Source of the DNA: Cristatella mucedo
Taxonomy: Eukaryota; Bryozoa; Phylactolaemata; Cristatellidae
Direction: 5' to 3'
Assembly (NCBI GenBank): GCA_009760855.2
Contig: WPIO01000148.1
Span: forward strand, 62,001-126,000
DNA: 64,000 bases
Below are positions 1-10,087 of this stretch, piece by piece. The notes under the pieces are model-generated. The model was not told the origin of the DNA and did no database searches. It was given only the letters and a program-made list of their open reading frames with translations. Each line of letters opens with the position of its first letter. The first letter of the stretch is position 1. The position numbers were made by a program, and so were the translations under genes.

Positions 1-1000
1 CACATGGATGGCAGCAAACTTTCTAAAACTTAACGATGATAAACTAACTTACTAGTTATGGGCAAAACCAGTGTGATCCAGAGATTGGAAAGGCTGACTC
101 TCAAAATTGGCTCTACCAGCATATCTCCAGTTGAATCAGCTCGAAATCTAGGTGTCATATTCCAAAGCGACCTCTCGTTAGACGACCATATCAGCTCCAC
201 AGTCAAATCCGCCTATTTTCAGCTTCATAACATTGCTAAAATTAGGGCTTGTTTAGATAAAGATACCACGTCCAAGTTGGTCCATGCATTCGTGACATCC
301 CGTCTCGACTTCTGCAACTCACTGCTTACTGGCCTACCAGCATGTGCGATCAGGCGATTGCAGCTGGTGCAAAACTCTGCAGCTAGGCTTGTCTGTCGTG
401 AGCGCCCCAGTTGCCACATTACTCCACTTCTCGCCGACCTGCACTGGCTACCAGTAAAGCAACGGAATGACTTCAAGGTTTTGTCGCTTATTTTTAGGTC
501 CCTTCATTCTATGGCTCCAGCCTATCTCTCCGACATACTCCCCCCATCAGGCCAAGCATCGTACCACCCGCTTTTCGGAATCTAACAGTCTAGAAATACC
601 TCATACAAACCTTAAATCCTTTGGAGACCGTGCATTTAGTTCATATGCTCCCAAAGCCTGGAACTCCCTCCCGACCTGCGTCAGAACATCCCCTGACCTG
701 ACCACATTTAAAAGGAACCTAAAAACACACCTATTTAGGACAGCATTTAGTGGGTCCCTGTGATTCGTCCTTGATGTGCTTATGCGTGCTGACACTGTGC
801 ATGCTGCCACTAACCACATTTGCATGCTGACCCTGTGCATGTCACCCCTAACCATATTATTCATTTTGTTTGTTTTTCAAGCATGATTTTAATTACCATT
901 CAATTGCATTTCACTTTACACCAAATGTAAAGCATCTAGAGAGAGATTAAGTTCTCTGAGGGCACTTTATCAAGTGAATTATTATTATTATATTATGATT
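1..1000 (+). mobile_element. L2-A LINE, 3' part (RT C-terminus and 3' UTR), cut by window start
   Basis: The first base already lies in the reverse transcriptase frame just after the active site. Two overlapping frames (58-585 and 467-763) give the C-terminal part of the L2-A protein, with landmarks LDFCNSLLTGLPA, HWLPVKQR and KAWNSLPTCVRTSP. A frame break near 545-590 makes the copy defective. The 3' UTR runs to a hairpin at about 928-975 (inner stem AGAGA/TCTCT) and an ATT repeat at about 979-992. It is about 90% like the copy at 33572-35630 by eye. Family assignment rests on the L2/CR1-type protein and tail. Confidence 0.9.
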
Positions 1001-1246
1001 ACCTTACAAGTACAGAAGCTAGCTGTAACGGGGTAGACGTTATACAACAGCCATAATGGCCATCAGTGGTTTGGCCCTAGGAAGGAAATAGAAGGACTTC
1101 GAATTCCAGCTCCACTCCCACAGCAGCACATCCGGTTCTAGCAGCCACACTTCCGATGCTAGGAGCTCTGGCCAGCACCAGCCCAAGACAATGCAACAAG
1201 TATCAGCAGGGAGCTGCAATCATGGGCAATCCAAAAAAAAACTTAC
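1001..1246. other. Presumed REXO2 intron 1 start
   Basis: No coding frame or repeat recognised. If the REXO2 exon call is right, this is the 5' part of its first intron on the minus strand; the L2-A copy at 1-1000 would then lie in the same intron, in antisense orientation. Confidence 0.4.
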
Positions 1247-1435
1247 TTCGGCAACAATGTTCAAATCCCCATCTGTTATTATGCAGGCCACCTCCAGAAT
1301 GTGGTCGACGTTTACATCGAGTCCTGTCATTTCCATGTCGACCCAGACAAGTCTACCAGCCGGATCAGCGTCTTGAGCGCCTCCTGCTCCTCCTGCTCCT
1401 GCTGCTGCACTGCCACTAGCAGCGGCGGCAGCCAT
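1247..1435 (-). CDS. REXO2: Oligoribonuclease (REXO2), first coding exon
   Basis: Sixty-three codons read from ATG at 1435 to GCC GAA, followed directly by a perfect donor GTAAGT (1246-1241). Residues 29-40 ([12 protein letters not shown]) are the first exonuclease motif of the DEDDh family, with D33 and E35 as the metal-binding pair. Residues 41-63 ([19 protein letters not shown] at the end) match the same stretch of animal REXO2, which degrades 2-5 nt RNAs in mitochondria and cytosol. The first 28 residues are Ala/Gly-rich and low complexity. The frame stays open upstream to a TAA near 1573 with no other ATG. Later exons, which would lie at lower coordinates, are not in the window; positions 1-1000 hold an L2-A copy. 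The gene identity is seen from the motif and spacing; the full structure is inferred. Confidence 0.87.
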
Positions 1436-2056
1436 GGACGAGGAACTCCGAGTCTGGCCGAGCCGCTGTAGGTTCGAGACGAACGTTCGAGCTGCGACAA
1501 GAATCAAACAAAAACATTGGCAGCCACCTGCACCGGATGAGCTAAGAAGAGCACGAGTCGGGCAGCACGCGTTAGGTAGGCGTTAGGATGCACTAAAGGC
1601 AGAGGTAAAGCAGAGAGGCTTGAGTGAGGCACTGCTGAGAGTGAAACCACTAAACCTGTTCTTTTTCCGAATCGGATGAGATAAGGAAGTGTGCGGAGTG
1701 CTTGCAGTAATGAGATTTGCAAAAAAAATCGGTCGCCCTTCTACTCTGCAACAACTTCACCTTCGACAGGGGGGGCTCCACTCTGAGAGAATAGCAAACT
1801 ATGTCTACCAGTCACAACAATGCATCGGCTGTTGCCGAAAGCCTCAGAATAGTCACGGTTTTCGCCTAGAAGCCGGAGAAAGTAGCAGCAGTGCGCATCC
1901 ATAAGGTAAAAACTACTAACAATTAAACTATATAATCATGGAACTGAACCTGCTCGATACAACCACCTCTTTCATTTAAAGAAAGTGCAATTTCTCTTCG
2001 ATGGTGTTTAACCACCCGATATCATGCACCCGTGCTGATCTGGCTCTAAAAGCTGG
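1436..2056. other. REXO2 upstream region, unique DNA
   Basis: The 5' flank of REXO2 (transcribed leftward) with moderate GC near 1436-1500. No TATA box or clear initiator is seen. In-frame codons 1436-1570 could encode an N-terminal extension starting at a non-AUG codon. The remainder, to 2056, shows no gene or repeat that I recognise. Confidence 0.4.
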
Positions 2057-2058
2057 GT

Positions 2059-2239
2059 GGAATCAGCAGTGGAGCGAGTGGGGGAACAGCTACTCAACCA
2101 GAGTGAAAACCTGAACGCAGGAATTGTACGTCCGGAGTGCACATCGGTCGATGACATTCTCCGAGAGCTGCCACGCCTCAAGGCTTCAGCTAGTGTCGGC
2201 AGTCTCACAGTCTACTTGTCTCCACTTGCTTGGCTCTGA
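2059..2239 (+). CDS. Possible exon, unknown protein
   Basis: A frame with coding-like composition runs from about 2060 to TGA at 2239. It encodes a helical, acidic-basic segment containing VGEQLLNQSENL and VDDILRELPRLKAS. There is no ATG, so if real it is an internal or last exon; an acceptor could be the CAG at 2064-2066 (aatcag). No family is recognised. It lies upstream of REXO2 and on the opposite strand. Codon choice is the only support, so this may be chance. Confidence 0.28.
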
Positions 2240-3023
2240 GGCACTCACTCGCTCTCTAGGGGACACGCCGAGCTGTTCTCAGCCGCACGACACTTGCATG
2301 CTTTCCTTGCCGAGCGCCAAGGGTGGCAGCCGAGCTAAGAGGCCATCAAGAACGCCCCACCACCGTAGCATCACGTGACAACTGCAGACCCTACCATGAG
2401 ATGCTGGCTTTTCTTTAGCACTCGCTGACTTTCGGCACTCAAGCTCAGTCAATCCCTAAACCCATTTCTCGAAGCTAACACCGAATACTTTACATTAAAC
2501 CTATGCTACCCCTTCGGATAGATGCTCGCTTGTAGATAACCTCTAGAAGATTCGTCACTCCTAAGTCCTACTTAGCAGGTCCTCTGTAAGGCCTGCACCC
2601 AATTGTGCAGGCCTATAAGGACTGCATAGCCACGTGGCTTGCCGAATGGTGACCACCTCCTATCGCATCTGCAGAACTAAGGCGGTCGGCTTTGCTAACC
2701 AACGCTCGCCACGAATGGTCATGCTTTAGCTAAAGGGCGTGCATTCACGAAGCTAAAATGTCACTAAAATGTACACGTGACACTTGACAAACTGCTCATC
2801 AGAAAGCCCCTACTACAAAAACACAACAAAGCTACAACAAAGCCTGAAAAGCGCTGGTGTATAAAAGAAAATCGCGCATTCGTGCTTCGGTCAAACCACG
2901 ATGAGCTACCAACTAGATAACTCTTAACTTCGATAAGTTGCTTCGCAGAGCTCGATGTGAGCGCCTGATATAGGTCAGCCCAGCTCACAGTGCGAGGAGC
3001 TGAGAGGGTCTTAACTACCAATC
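2240..3023. other. No gene seen
   Basis: Unique-looking DNA of average composition. The short open frames here (for example 2764-3021 on the minus strand) have no recognisable motif. Contains one CACGTG at about 2372. Confidence 0.4.
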
Positions 3024-4919
3024 ATTTTTTTAGCTTCAATCATCCACTCCTTCTTTACTGAAAAAATTGTGCACATTCGTGCCTCCATTAAGCCCCCTCC
3101 GACCAAAGCAATCACCGTTTCTCAACTTGTGACCTTTCTTAAAAGATTCTCTGATGTTTCTGCCTGTGATGTGGCTGCCTTAATAAGGTCTAGCAAAAAG
3201 AGCTCGTCTCCTGAAGACCCGATACTTCATCTCTGTGGTCTTCACTTGCAGACCAACTTAGCCCTGCCATAACCAAGATTTGTAATGCTTCTTTGGGAAA
3301 AGGGATCGTCCCCAAGTCCTTCAAATCGGCAATCGTTAGACCTATTCTTAAAAAGCCTGGATTAGACACAGAGGTCCTAGCAAACTATCGGACAGTTTCC
3401 CTTCTTCCATTCTTATCAAAGATTCTTGAAAAAATTGTTGCTAAGCAGCTAGTTGAACATATTGAAAATAAGGGAATGTCAGAAACATTTCAATCAGGTT
3501 TCAAGAGGCAGCACTCTACCGAAACTGCTCTCCTCCGTGTTAACAATGACATTCTACGTGGCAACGACGACGGGAATGTCACTGCCCTAGCTCTGCTAGA
3601 TCTGTCTGCTGCCTTTGACACCACTGATCACGAAGTTCTGCTTGAACGACTGAGAACAACGATCGGTCTGGCAGACGAAGCACTGGCGTGGTTTAAATCA
3701 TACTTGTCTGATCGTGTTCAATCCGTGTCGTGTGGGGGCCAGATCTCAGACTTGAGAAGGGTCACCTGTGGAGTCCCTCAAGGGTCTGTACTTGGTCCCT
3801 TGCTGTTCTCCATTTATATGCAACCTCTGGGAAAAGTGATTAAGGCCCATGGAATAGGATATCACTTCTATGCTGACGATACTCAGTTGTATTTGTCATT
3901 TAAACCGTCGGAATCTGCTGCAGCAACTGAGAAACTGAATGCTTGCCTTGCCGATATTCGATCCTGGATGTCGGAAAACTTCCTGAAATTAAATGATGAT
4001 AAAACCGAACTGCTTCTCATAGGACACCCTAAGCATGAGGCTGGATTAAACGGCTTTGCTGTTCTAATAGGCGATGCTATTGTGCGACCTTAACCACGTG
4101 CTCGTAATGTAGGTGTCGTGTTCGACAGCTGCCTCAATTTCAAAAGCTTCATTCAGAAGACTGCCTCTACAGCTAGCCATCACATCCGATCCCTATCCAA
4201 GATTAGAAGCTGTCTCCCAGTGGCTTGTAAAAAATTTAACTAGCTCTTTAGTTCCGTCTCGGCTTGATTATTGTAATTCCCTTTTGGCTGGGCTACCAAA
4301 GAAAGCTATTATGCCACTACAGCGGACTATGAATATGGCTGCAAGGCTGGTCTTTAAGTCCCAGCGGTGTGAGCACGTGTCACCTTTGCTGGAAGAGCTA
4401 GGATGGTTGCCGGTTGAGCAAAGGATACAGAGCAAAGTTCTTACGCTGACCCACAAGGCCCGCCACGGCTTGGCTCCTTCAGACCTAGCTGAACTGCTGC
4501 ATCAGTTTCAGCCTGTTCGCGCCCTCAGGTCCTGTGTGGACAATAAATTAGCTGTCCCATTCCTCCGCTTAAAGACAGTTGGTGACAGAAGCTTTAGCTC
4601 TGCAGGTCCTAGACTGTGGAACTCGCTTCCACAATTCTTACGCAACGACATCTACTCTCCAACTGCCGACTATGGCACATCTTTTTCAGCGGTCCTGAAC
4701 TGCTACTTCTATGCTACTCACTACCTCAACTGCTCTCCTAACTCTGCTATGCTTCCCACTTTCTCTTTGTTGCGTGAGACGAAGTCTGTTGGCTACCGAA
4801 TGCGTACCAAAAGCCGCTTGGGCTGTAAGTGCGCTATACAAAACTCTCCTGCGTAACGCCCACATGGTCTTTATGACTTTGTGGAGTTACTGACGGAGAT
4901 ACATTACATTACATTACAA
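3024..4919 (+). mobile_element. L2-B LINE, 5'-truncated, RT domain nearly complete
   Basis: Starts in the linker before the RT (FFTEKI and [11 protein letters not shown], 3040-3250) and continues through RT motifs at 3293-4093: [22 protein letters not shown] (first catalytic Asp), [13 protein letters not shown] and [10 protein letters not shown] (catalytic YADD pair). A second frame, 4113-4856, holds the C-terminus ending QNSPA. Breaks: a frame change near 3245-3293, a stop at 4091-4093, and a small loss near 4218 relative to the copy at 32701. The 3' end is GGAGATACATTACATTACATT (tail about 4898-4919). This is the most complete RT of family B outside the composite at 30241. It cannot be active because the endonuclease part is missing and the frame is broken. 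Confidence 0.93.
3293..4093 (+). pseudogene. L2-B reverse transcriptase ORF segment
   Basis: The longest uninterrupted RT frame of this copy, 266 codons. It includes the fingers/palm of an L2-type RT: motif 1 around VRPILKK, motif A at SAAFDTTDH (consensus in other copies is DTIDH), motif [11 protein letters not shown] and motif C YADD. It ends at a TAA where other copies continue with [14 protein letters not shown]. In an intact element the enzyme nicks target DNA and reverse transcribes its own RNA from its 3' end; here it is a fragment of a dead copy. Confidence 0.85.
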
Positions 4920-5847
4920 GCGGCTATAGACTGATGCAATATACTGAGCCTGTACGTTTTCCCCACGACTAGCACAGGTACAGAGCCACAATGCAATGCT
5001 TGGTACAACTTCCGGCAGACAATGGAAGCATCCCAGTGTGCACTAACAGCAATATACTGCATCAGCAACAATGCAAAAGTAAACCCCCCTTTTAATGCTG
5101 AATTACCAATAATTACAAAATGCTAAGCAAGTACATGAAAGAACAAGGACTGGCGTCTGAGAGCAGTTCATCCATTATGTCCTGGTGGCTGCTAGTGCAC
5201 CGCGTGCAGCTGGCTAGTGAATTATAAAGAACTACAGAAAAGACTACTGTGTCGATCGAGTAAACTGCACCAGATGATGATAAGGCAAGTGATGTCTTAC
5301 CTGATATAACGTGGCAGAAAGAAACAAAGCACAACAACGTCAACTCAACTCTCTTCACGGGGGAGGCAGGCAAGCAAGCATGGGGGAGGGGGCAAACACA
5401 CCAGTAGCCACTATAGCTACCACACGCAGGTGACCCTGGTGCCCGATAAAGATTGTGGCTGCTGTGGCATGCACACTGATAGCAACATAACCATGCAAGC
5501 TACGCTTCTGTTGAACTGAAATGCTCTCTTAAGCAATAGCAGTAGGAAGACAGCAACATCACCATGCAAGCTACGCTTCTGTTGAACTGAAATGCTCTCG
5601 TTAGCAATAGCCGTAGGAAGTTGCACATTCAATAAGGGCCAGCTTGTCTTATTATATATATTATCTGCACTAACTGTCATAGCCTCACTGGCAGCACAGC
5701 AGCCAGGGGCAAGGCAGCATCAAGGATCACGGGTCACAGAGGCTGTCATTTCTGTCATTTAGAATATAGGATACAGATGATCCATGTCGGTTTCCAGAAA
5801 AATAGTGATCACTTAGACAAGCACCGACCAAACACTAACAATTTACA
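4920..5847. other. No gene seen; contains a 71-bp duplication
   Basis: No coding frame with recognisable motif. Frames at 5113-5373 and 5417-5680 (minus) look like chance; the second overlaps the tandem duplication described separately. Confidence 0.4.
5481..5620. repeat. 71-bp tandem duplication (two units)
   Basis: Units start at 5481 and 5552 with AGCAACAT and share a long common stretch including CATGCAAGCTACGCTTCTG and TTGAACTGAAATGCTCTC. The two differ at only a few positions, so the duplication is recent. No known family. Confidence 0.8.
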
Positions 5848-5945
5848 TTATTAATATTAATAATAACAATAATAATAGGTCGCTAGCATAGCAACCGAAG
5901 AGAAACAATCTCCACCCAGGCGCTTTACAAGTCACTGTAAGAGAA
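5848..5945 (-). mobile_element. Diverged L2-type 3' tail
   Basis: An AAT-rich start followed by AGGTCGCTAGCATAGC, then CAATCTCCACCCAGGCGCTTTACA. This has the order of an L2-A 3' hairpin read on the minus strand, with many mismatches. It could equally be the tail of a SINE-1 copy. Confidence 0.45.
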
Positions 5946-6227
5946 TCAATAAGAAATTGCACACACATTATGAAGTATGCAAAGCAAACAAATATCGTGG
6001 ATAGGCCAGCATGATAAAGCAAAAATAAAGGTGCTCGTGGCTCGTAGCTCTGCGGCTAGCAGCATGCACTGGCTCATGTACAAATATGCATGCAAGGCAC
6101 ATCAGAGCCAAAAAAAAGACATGTCGGAACAGAGACTCCGTAGCTGAGACTTTAAGGATGCAAGGTCATTGTAAGTAGTAGCCGGATGCGAGCTTCCGAC
6201 TTTTAGTGCATACGAGCTCAAAGCTCG

Positions 6228-6345
6228 ATTAACAGCAACAACAATAAAAATAAAGCACTTTATATAGCGCCCTCAAAGAACTCAATCTCTTTCTAGGCAC
6301 TTTACAGTTGCTGCAAAGGAAGCAGTTTAGTTTGAGGAACTGTTT
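6228..6345 (-). mobile_element. L2-A-like 3' tail
   Basis: Begins with an A-rich AACAATAAA stretch and continues ATAGCGCCCTCAAAGAACT then CAATCTCTTTCTAGGCAC, the minus-strand image of the L2-A hairpin, followed by TTTGCAGC-type 3' UTR sequence. About 100 bp are recognisable. Confidence 0.75.
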
Positions 6346-6479
6346 GAAAGGTCGACATGCTGAGGAGTAGGTAGTAAGAGCAAGGAGGTCGGATAGGTAG
6401 GCCAGTGCAGGCGAGTGAACTGACCTTTATTATGACATATGAGATCATAATCTAATTCATTTCGCACGCATGCGTTTCA

Positions 6480-6560
6480 ATTATCATAATGCGTTTTGCA
6501 TAGCGCCCTATGAGAACCGAATCTTTATCCAGGTGCCTTACAACTCGAAGCAAGAGAGGA
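6480..6560 (-). mobile_element. Old L2-type 3' tail
   Basis: TAGCGCCCTATGAGAACCGAAT and TCCAGGTGCCTTACAACTC keep the spacing of the L2 hairpin but with weak pairing. Probably an old relic. Confidence 0.45.
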
Positions 6561-7340
6561 AATAACCAAGAGTTAATAGCGAGCAAGGAGTCATGTTTAG
6601 ACAAATACCAAAACACGAACAAGTAAAGTGGTTTGACAGGCATGCAAAACCACACTAAAACCACAACTGCTGGTCAGTACGACCCCCGTTTAGTAACATG
6701 CACTGAATAGCGCACGGGTAAGCACTAAAAGCACATCAGAAGAGTTTACTGGGCGCTATACGAAACCAGATAGCCCTTAGTCAGAACGTGCTCAGCTTCA
6801 GAACACAAGCACACAAAGAACAATTCACTCGAACGGAGCGAAGGCTGTGAGGAACACGATCTGGCGACGGTCGGTAGTGAGAGGCAGGATTTGTGAGCAT
6901 ACTAACTAAAGGCAAAAACTCCAAGAGATTTGAAGCTGCTTTGTGGCACAACCAAACGACCCGAATCAGAAGATACGGCGGAGTGACAGGGTGAGGCCGG
7001 ATGAGATGGTAATTCCGATACAGTGTTAGGCTGTATGCAGGGAATGTAAGGACTTCGAGGTGAGGGGTCGAATCCCGCTTAAAGGATAAATGCCCACAAA
7101 AGTTCACTACACCATCATGTGCGTCAAAAGAGAGAGCAGCAGCAGGCAAAGAACTCGGAACAGTGCATACCTAGACCGCCTAGCATCACAACCCGCGGGC
7201 TGTACGAAAACTGCCACGCCGCCCTTGACCTTAGCTTGCTAATAATTGGGCGGAAAAGAGAGCTCCCGATTGGCTAACTGAAACCTGGTGAGAATGTCGA
7301 GTAGACTGCAACTGGTCGCGGATAGCATTGTAATCTCGCT
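6561..7340. other. Mostly unexplained; possible SINE-2 head at 7000-7110
   Basis: A minus frame at 6781-7149 (122 codons) has no recognisable motif and is probably chance. At 7040-7090 the string GGGTCGAATCCCGCTT resembles a tRNA B box and is followed by AAAGGATAA, as in other SINE-2 copies, so a degraded SINE-2 may be present. Confidence 0.3.

Positions 7341-7410
<70 letters not shown>
7341..7410. repeat. GA dinucleotide microsatellite
   Basis: About 33 uninterrupted GA units ending exactly where the perfect stem-loop at 7411 begins. The long CT/Leu-Ser frames on the other strand are artefacts of the repeat. Confidence 0.98.
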
Positions 7411-7414
<4 letters not shown>

Positions 7415-7487
7415 AATAGTCGTCAAATGATGCTGAAATTCCGAGGCACAAGTTCGGAATTTCAGCATCATTTGACGACTATTCGAC
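7411..7487. repeat. Perfect 34-bp inverted repeat with 9-nt loop
   Basis: The left arm 7411-7444 (GTCGAATAGTCG...AATTCCGA) is the exact reverse complement of the right arm 7454-7487; the loop is GGCACAAGT. No mismatch is seen in 34 pairs. It sits directly beside the GA repeat. It is not a simple foldback of the neighbour, because the right side does not continue into CT repeats. It could be a small inverted duplication, a hairpin RNA source, or a replication or assembly artefact. Confidence 0.93.
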
Positions 7488-8185
7488 GACAACTCCTACA
7501 TCATTGAATCGAAGTAGACTTGCTAGATTTCCAGTATCTTATAGATTTAGCAAAGTTCTTGACGGGACGACAGACGGATCTTTGAGACTGCAAAAGAGGC
7601 TAATGACATCCTTGCTCAATTTGCCCTTCTTATTAGAGACAGGCAACTTTAGCAAATAAACGATTTTTATGATTTTTAAATGAACGAAATTTACGAAATA
7701 AAGTTCTCATTCGTACTTTCTTTAGGACCCAAGTTTTCCCATACTTTAATGACGAGTTGCGTGGCCTGATTGATCTTTTCTGACTTGGCGGTACGGCAAT
7801 TAAAATTCGTTTGAGGATAACTTCCCCTTAGCTGAACCGCTGCTTATGCTACCACTACCACCCGCCGCTCCTGTCGCTAGTCTTCTCCCGGCTTCAACGT
7901 CGTTACAGACATAGACCAATGTACTAGTTGTGCAAAGGAGATAAAGTCTTATCTGAAAAGTGCTTTTAGTGTGAAAAATAAAGAAACCCAAGGTCAACGC
8001 AACATGACACTGTCGTCACAAAGAACAACAGGTGGATGATAGCAGGATCCAGTGGCTGGCAGCAAGTCGTGTTTTTGGCTTTATTTACGGTTTATGGACG
8101 GAAAAAACTCCTCAGCCATCTTATAATGCTTCTTCTATTCGATGTTCCTGGCTCCTCTCGATTCTCCTTTTCCTTGTCGATACAC
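7488..8185. other. No gene seen
   Basis: AT-rich unique sequence. Small frames such as 7800-7997 (minus) and 8032-8238 (plus) show no motif. Confidence 0.4.
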
Positions 8186-8269
8186 ACCTTTACCCTCTCA
8201 GTTCACTTTACCCTCTTGATTCACCTTTGCCCTTGTGATTCACCTTTGCCCCTCTGTTCATCTTCATCT

Positions 8270-8311
<42 letters not shown>
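8186..8311. repeat. Short TTCACCTTTGCCC repeats leading into a CT microsatellite
   Basis: Four imperfect pyrimidine-rich units (CACTTTACCCTCTTGATT, CACCTTTGCCC) at 8186-8260 precede about 18 CT units at 8272-8310. This looks like a microsatellite with a degraded flank. Confidence 0.8.
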
Positions 8312-8315
<4 letters not shown>

Positions 8316-8685
8316 GTTCGTAGTGGTCTGAGGTTAAAGCTCTTCACTACCTCACACTCTCTGACAGCTGCTTGGTTTTTTAGTGCCTATTAAAAATCTT
8401 CTGACAACATCTATTCAGTTGACGTGCTTCGTGTTGAGTTACCGACAGACCGCACAAACACCCACGCACCTATGGCTAGAATTTAGCGATTCTCAATGTC
8501 CTTAGCTGATATAATTTATTGTTTTATTTCTTAAAGCAGCTACTTTCTATCAAAAGTTGCTTGTGAATTCGTCGCGTCTACTTATTTCTTCCAAGTTATT
8601 TTTTTGGTTAGGTATTTCATTACTATTGACTCCTCAAAGCTTAAATGATTCAGTAAGAATACCGCTGCAACAGCTACCCGTCGTT
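8312..8685. other. No gene seen
   Basis: Unique AT-rich DNA without recognisable repeat or coding signal. Confidence 0.4.
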
Positions 8686-9283
8686 ACGTGCGATCGCTGA
8701 CTGCAGACGACGGTGGCTCGTTAACAAACTTGACTAGCTCCCTGGTTCTGTCTAGGTTGGACTATTACAATTCCGTTGTGGCTGGGCTATCAAAAAAGGG
8801 GATTAAGCTTCTGCAGCTGGTGACGAATGAGGCTGCAATACTAGTCGACAAATTCCAGAGGTTTAGCCACGCGGCTCCTTCGTTGAATGAGCTTCCATTA
8901 GGATGCTAAAAGACCATTGGCGACAGAACCCTTTGCTCTGCAGGTTCTAGACTTCGGAACTTCTAGACTTCCACGACTCTTAAGTAAACACTTCGTCGCT
9001 CCTACTGCAGACTATGGCAACTCCTTCTAGCCGTCTTTAGCTGCTACTTATGTGCTACTTACTCACTTTGTCGTCTGCCCTGCTGACTCAGCGATGCTTC
9101 ACACACTATCTCTTTGTTGCGCGACATGACGTTTGTTTGCTACCGCATGTGCACCGTGTCCGCTTATAAGCTTTAAGCGGACTTGAGGAAATACTCCTGC
9201 GTAAGAATACCTCCTTTGGTCCTCGAGGCTTCGTGGAGTGACCGACGAAGACGCATTGCATTGCATTGCATTGCATTGGTCTT
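8686..9283 (+). mobile_element. Diverged L2-B LINE 3' part with ATTGC tail
   Basis: The frame 8688-8909 contains LTSSLVLSRLDYYNS and AGLSKKGIKLLQL, equivalent to the L2-B C-terminal half. Further pieces (GDRTLCSAGSR, LLRDMTFVCYRM type) follow in other frames. The 3' end CGACGAAGACGCATTGCATTG carries five ATTGC units instead of the ATTAC units of other copies. It is strongly diverged and internally deleted, so it is an old or separate subfamily. Confidence 0.8.
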
Positions 9284-9512
9284 AGTTCGTCGGCGTTAGG
9301 TCCAGACGGAAATGCTTTCTTTTCGCAGCCTTTTCGGTCGCGCGGAGTCCGGATCGCCTGCATCCGGGCGCTCTTTACTTCCCACTGCGAGCGGTGGCGA
9401 TAGCCAGTCCCGGCTCTTGTCCCGCTATGTTTATGGGGGCTGCTGAATCAGCCTCCACCTTTTTAGTCGGTGCCACTGATGAGCGCCAAACGTTGGCTGG
9501 GGCTCAGATGCG
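9284..9512. other. Gap between L2 copies
   Basis: No feature recognised. Short frames on both strands without motifs. Confidence 0.3.
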
Positions 9513-10085
9513 TAGATGCTGGAAAATTATAAGAAATCTAACGGCTATAAAACTGAACTGCTGCTCACAGGACACTCTAGGCGTGTGGCTGGACTGGAAA
9601 GCTTTGCTCTTATAATAAGTGATACTGTTGTGCGACCATCACTGTGTGCTCAGAATTTAGGTTTGGCCTTCGACATCTGCCTAAATGTTGAAAGCTTTGT
9701 CAAGAAGACTGCTTCCACAGTTAAATATCACGCCCGATCCTTATCTAAGATAAGGAAGTGTATTATAGGGTGGCACTCACAAAATTTAACTAGCTCCTTA
9801 GTTCTGTCTCCGCTAGATGTTGTGCATGTCACCCATAACCATGTTATTCAGTTTTTGTTTATCAAACATGATATTACTCACCATTCAATTGCATTTCCCT
9901 TTACAGCAAATGTAAAGCGCCTAGAGAGAGATTGAATTCTCTGAGGGCGCTTTATCAAGTGCAGCATTATCATTGTTGTTATTAGATGCTTGAAATTCCT
10001 ATTGGCTGGGCTATAGAAAGAAACCACTGGGCCACTACAGTTGGCTATGGATTTGGCTGTAAGGCTAGTTTGTAAATCGGACTTT
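9513..10085 (+). mobile_element. L2-B fragment split by an L2-A insertion
   Basis: 9513-9819 encodes the post-RT part (NGYKTELLLTGHSRRVAGL, ARSLSKIRKC, LTSSLVLSPLD). The same protein resumes at 9983 with CCTATTGGCTGGGCTATAG and continues to about 10085 (the stretch equivalent to [15 protein letters not shown]). The gap is filled by an L2-A tail. Neither end is complete. Confidence 0.85.
9820..9982 (+). mobile_element. L2-A 3' tail inserted in L2-B, TSD TAGATG
   Basis: 163 bp of L2-A 3' UTR, from TTGTGCATGTCACCC through the hairpin (GTAAAGCGCC ... GGGCGCTTTATC) to a short ATT-like end. It is flanked by the direct repeat TAGATG at 9814-9819 and 9983-9988. Removing the insert and one repeat restores the L2-B frame region, so this is a clean 5'-truncated insertion. 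Confidence 0.88.
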
Positions 10086-10087
10086 AC

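Noticed and set aside
6781-7149. 122-codon minus ORF
   Set aside because: No motif, no splice or promoter support, and a tRNA-like B box lies within it, suggesting SINE debris.
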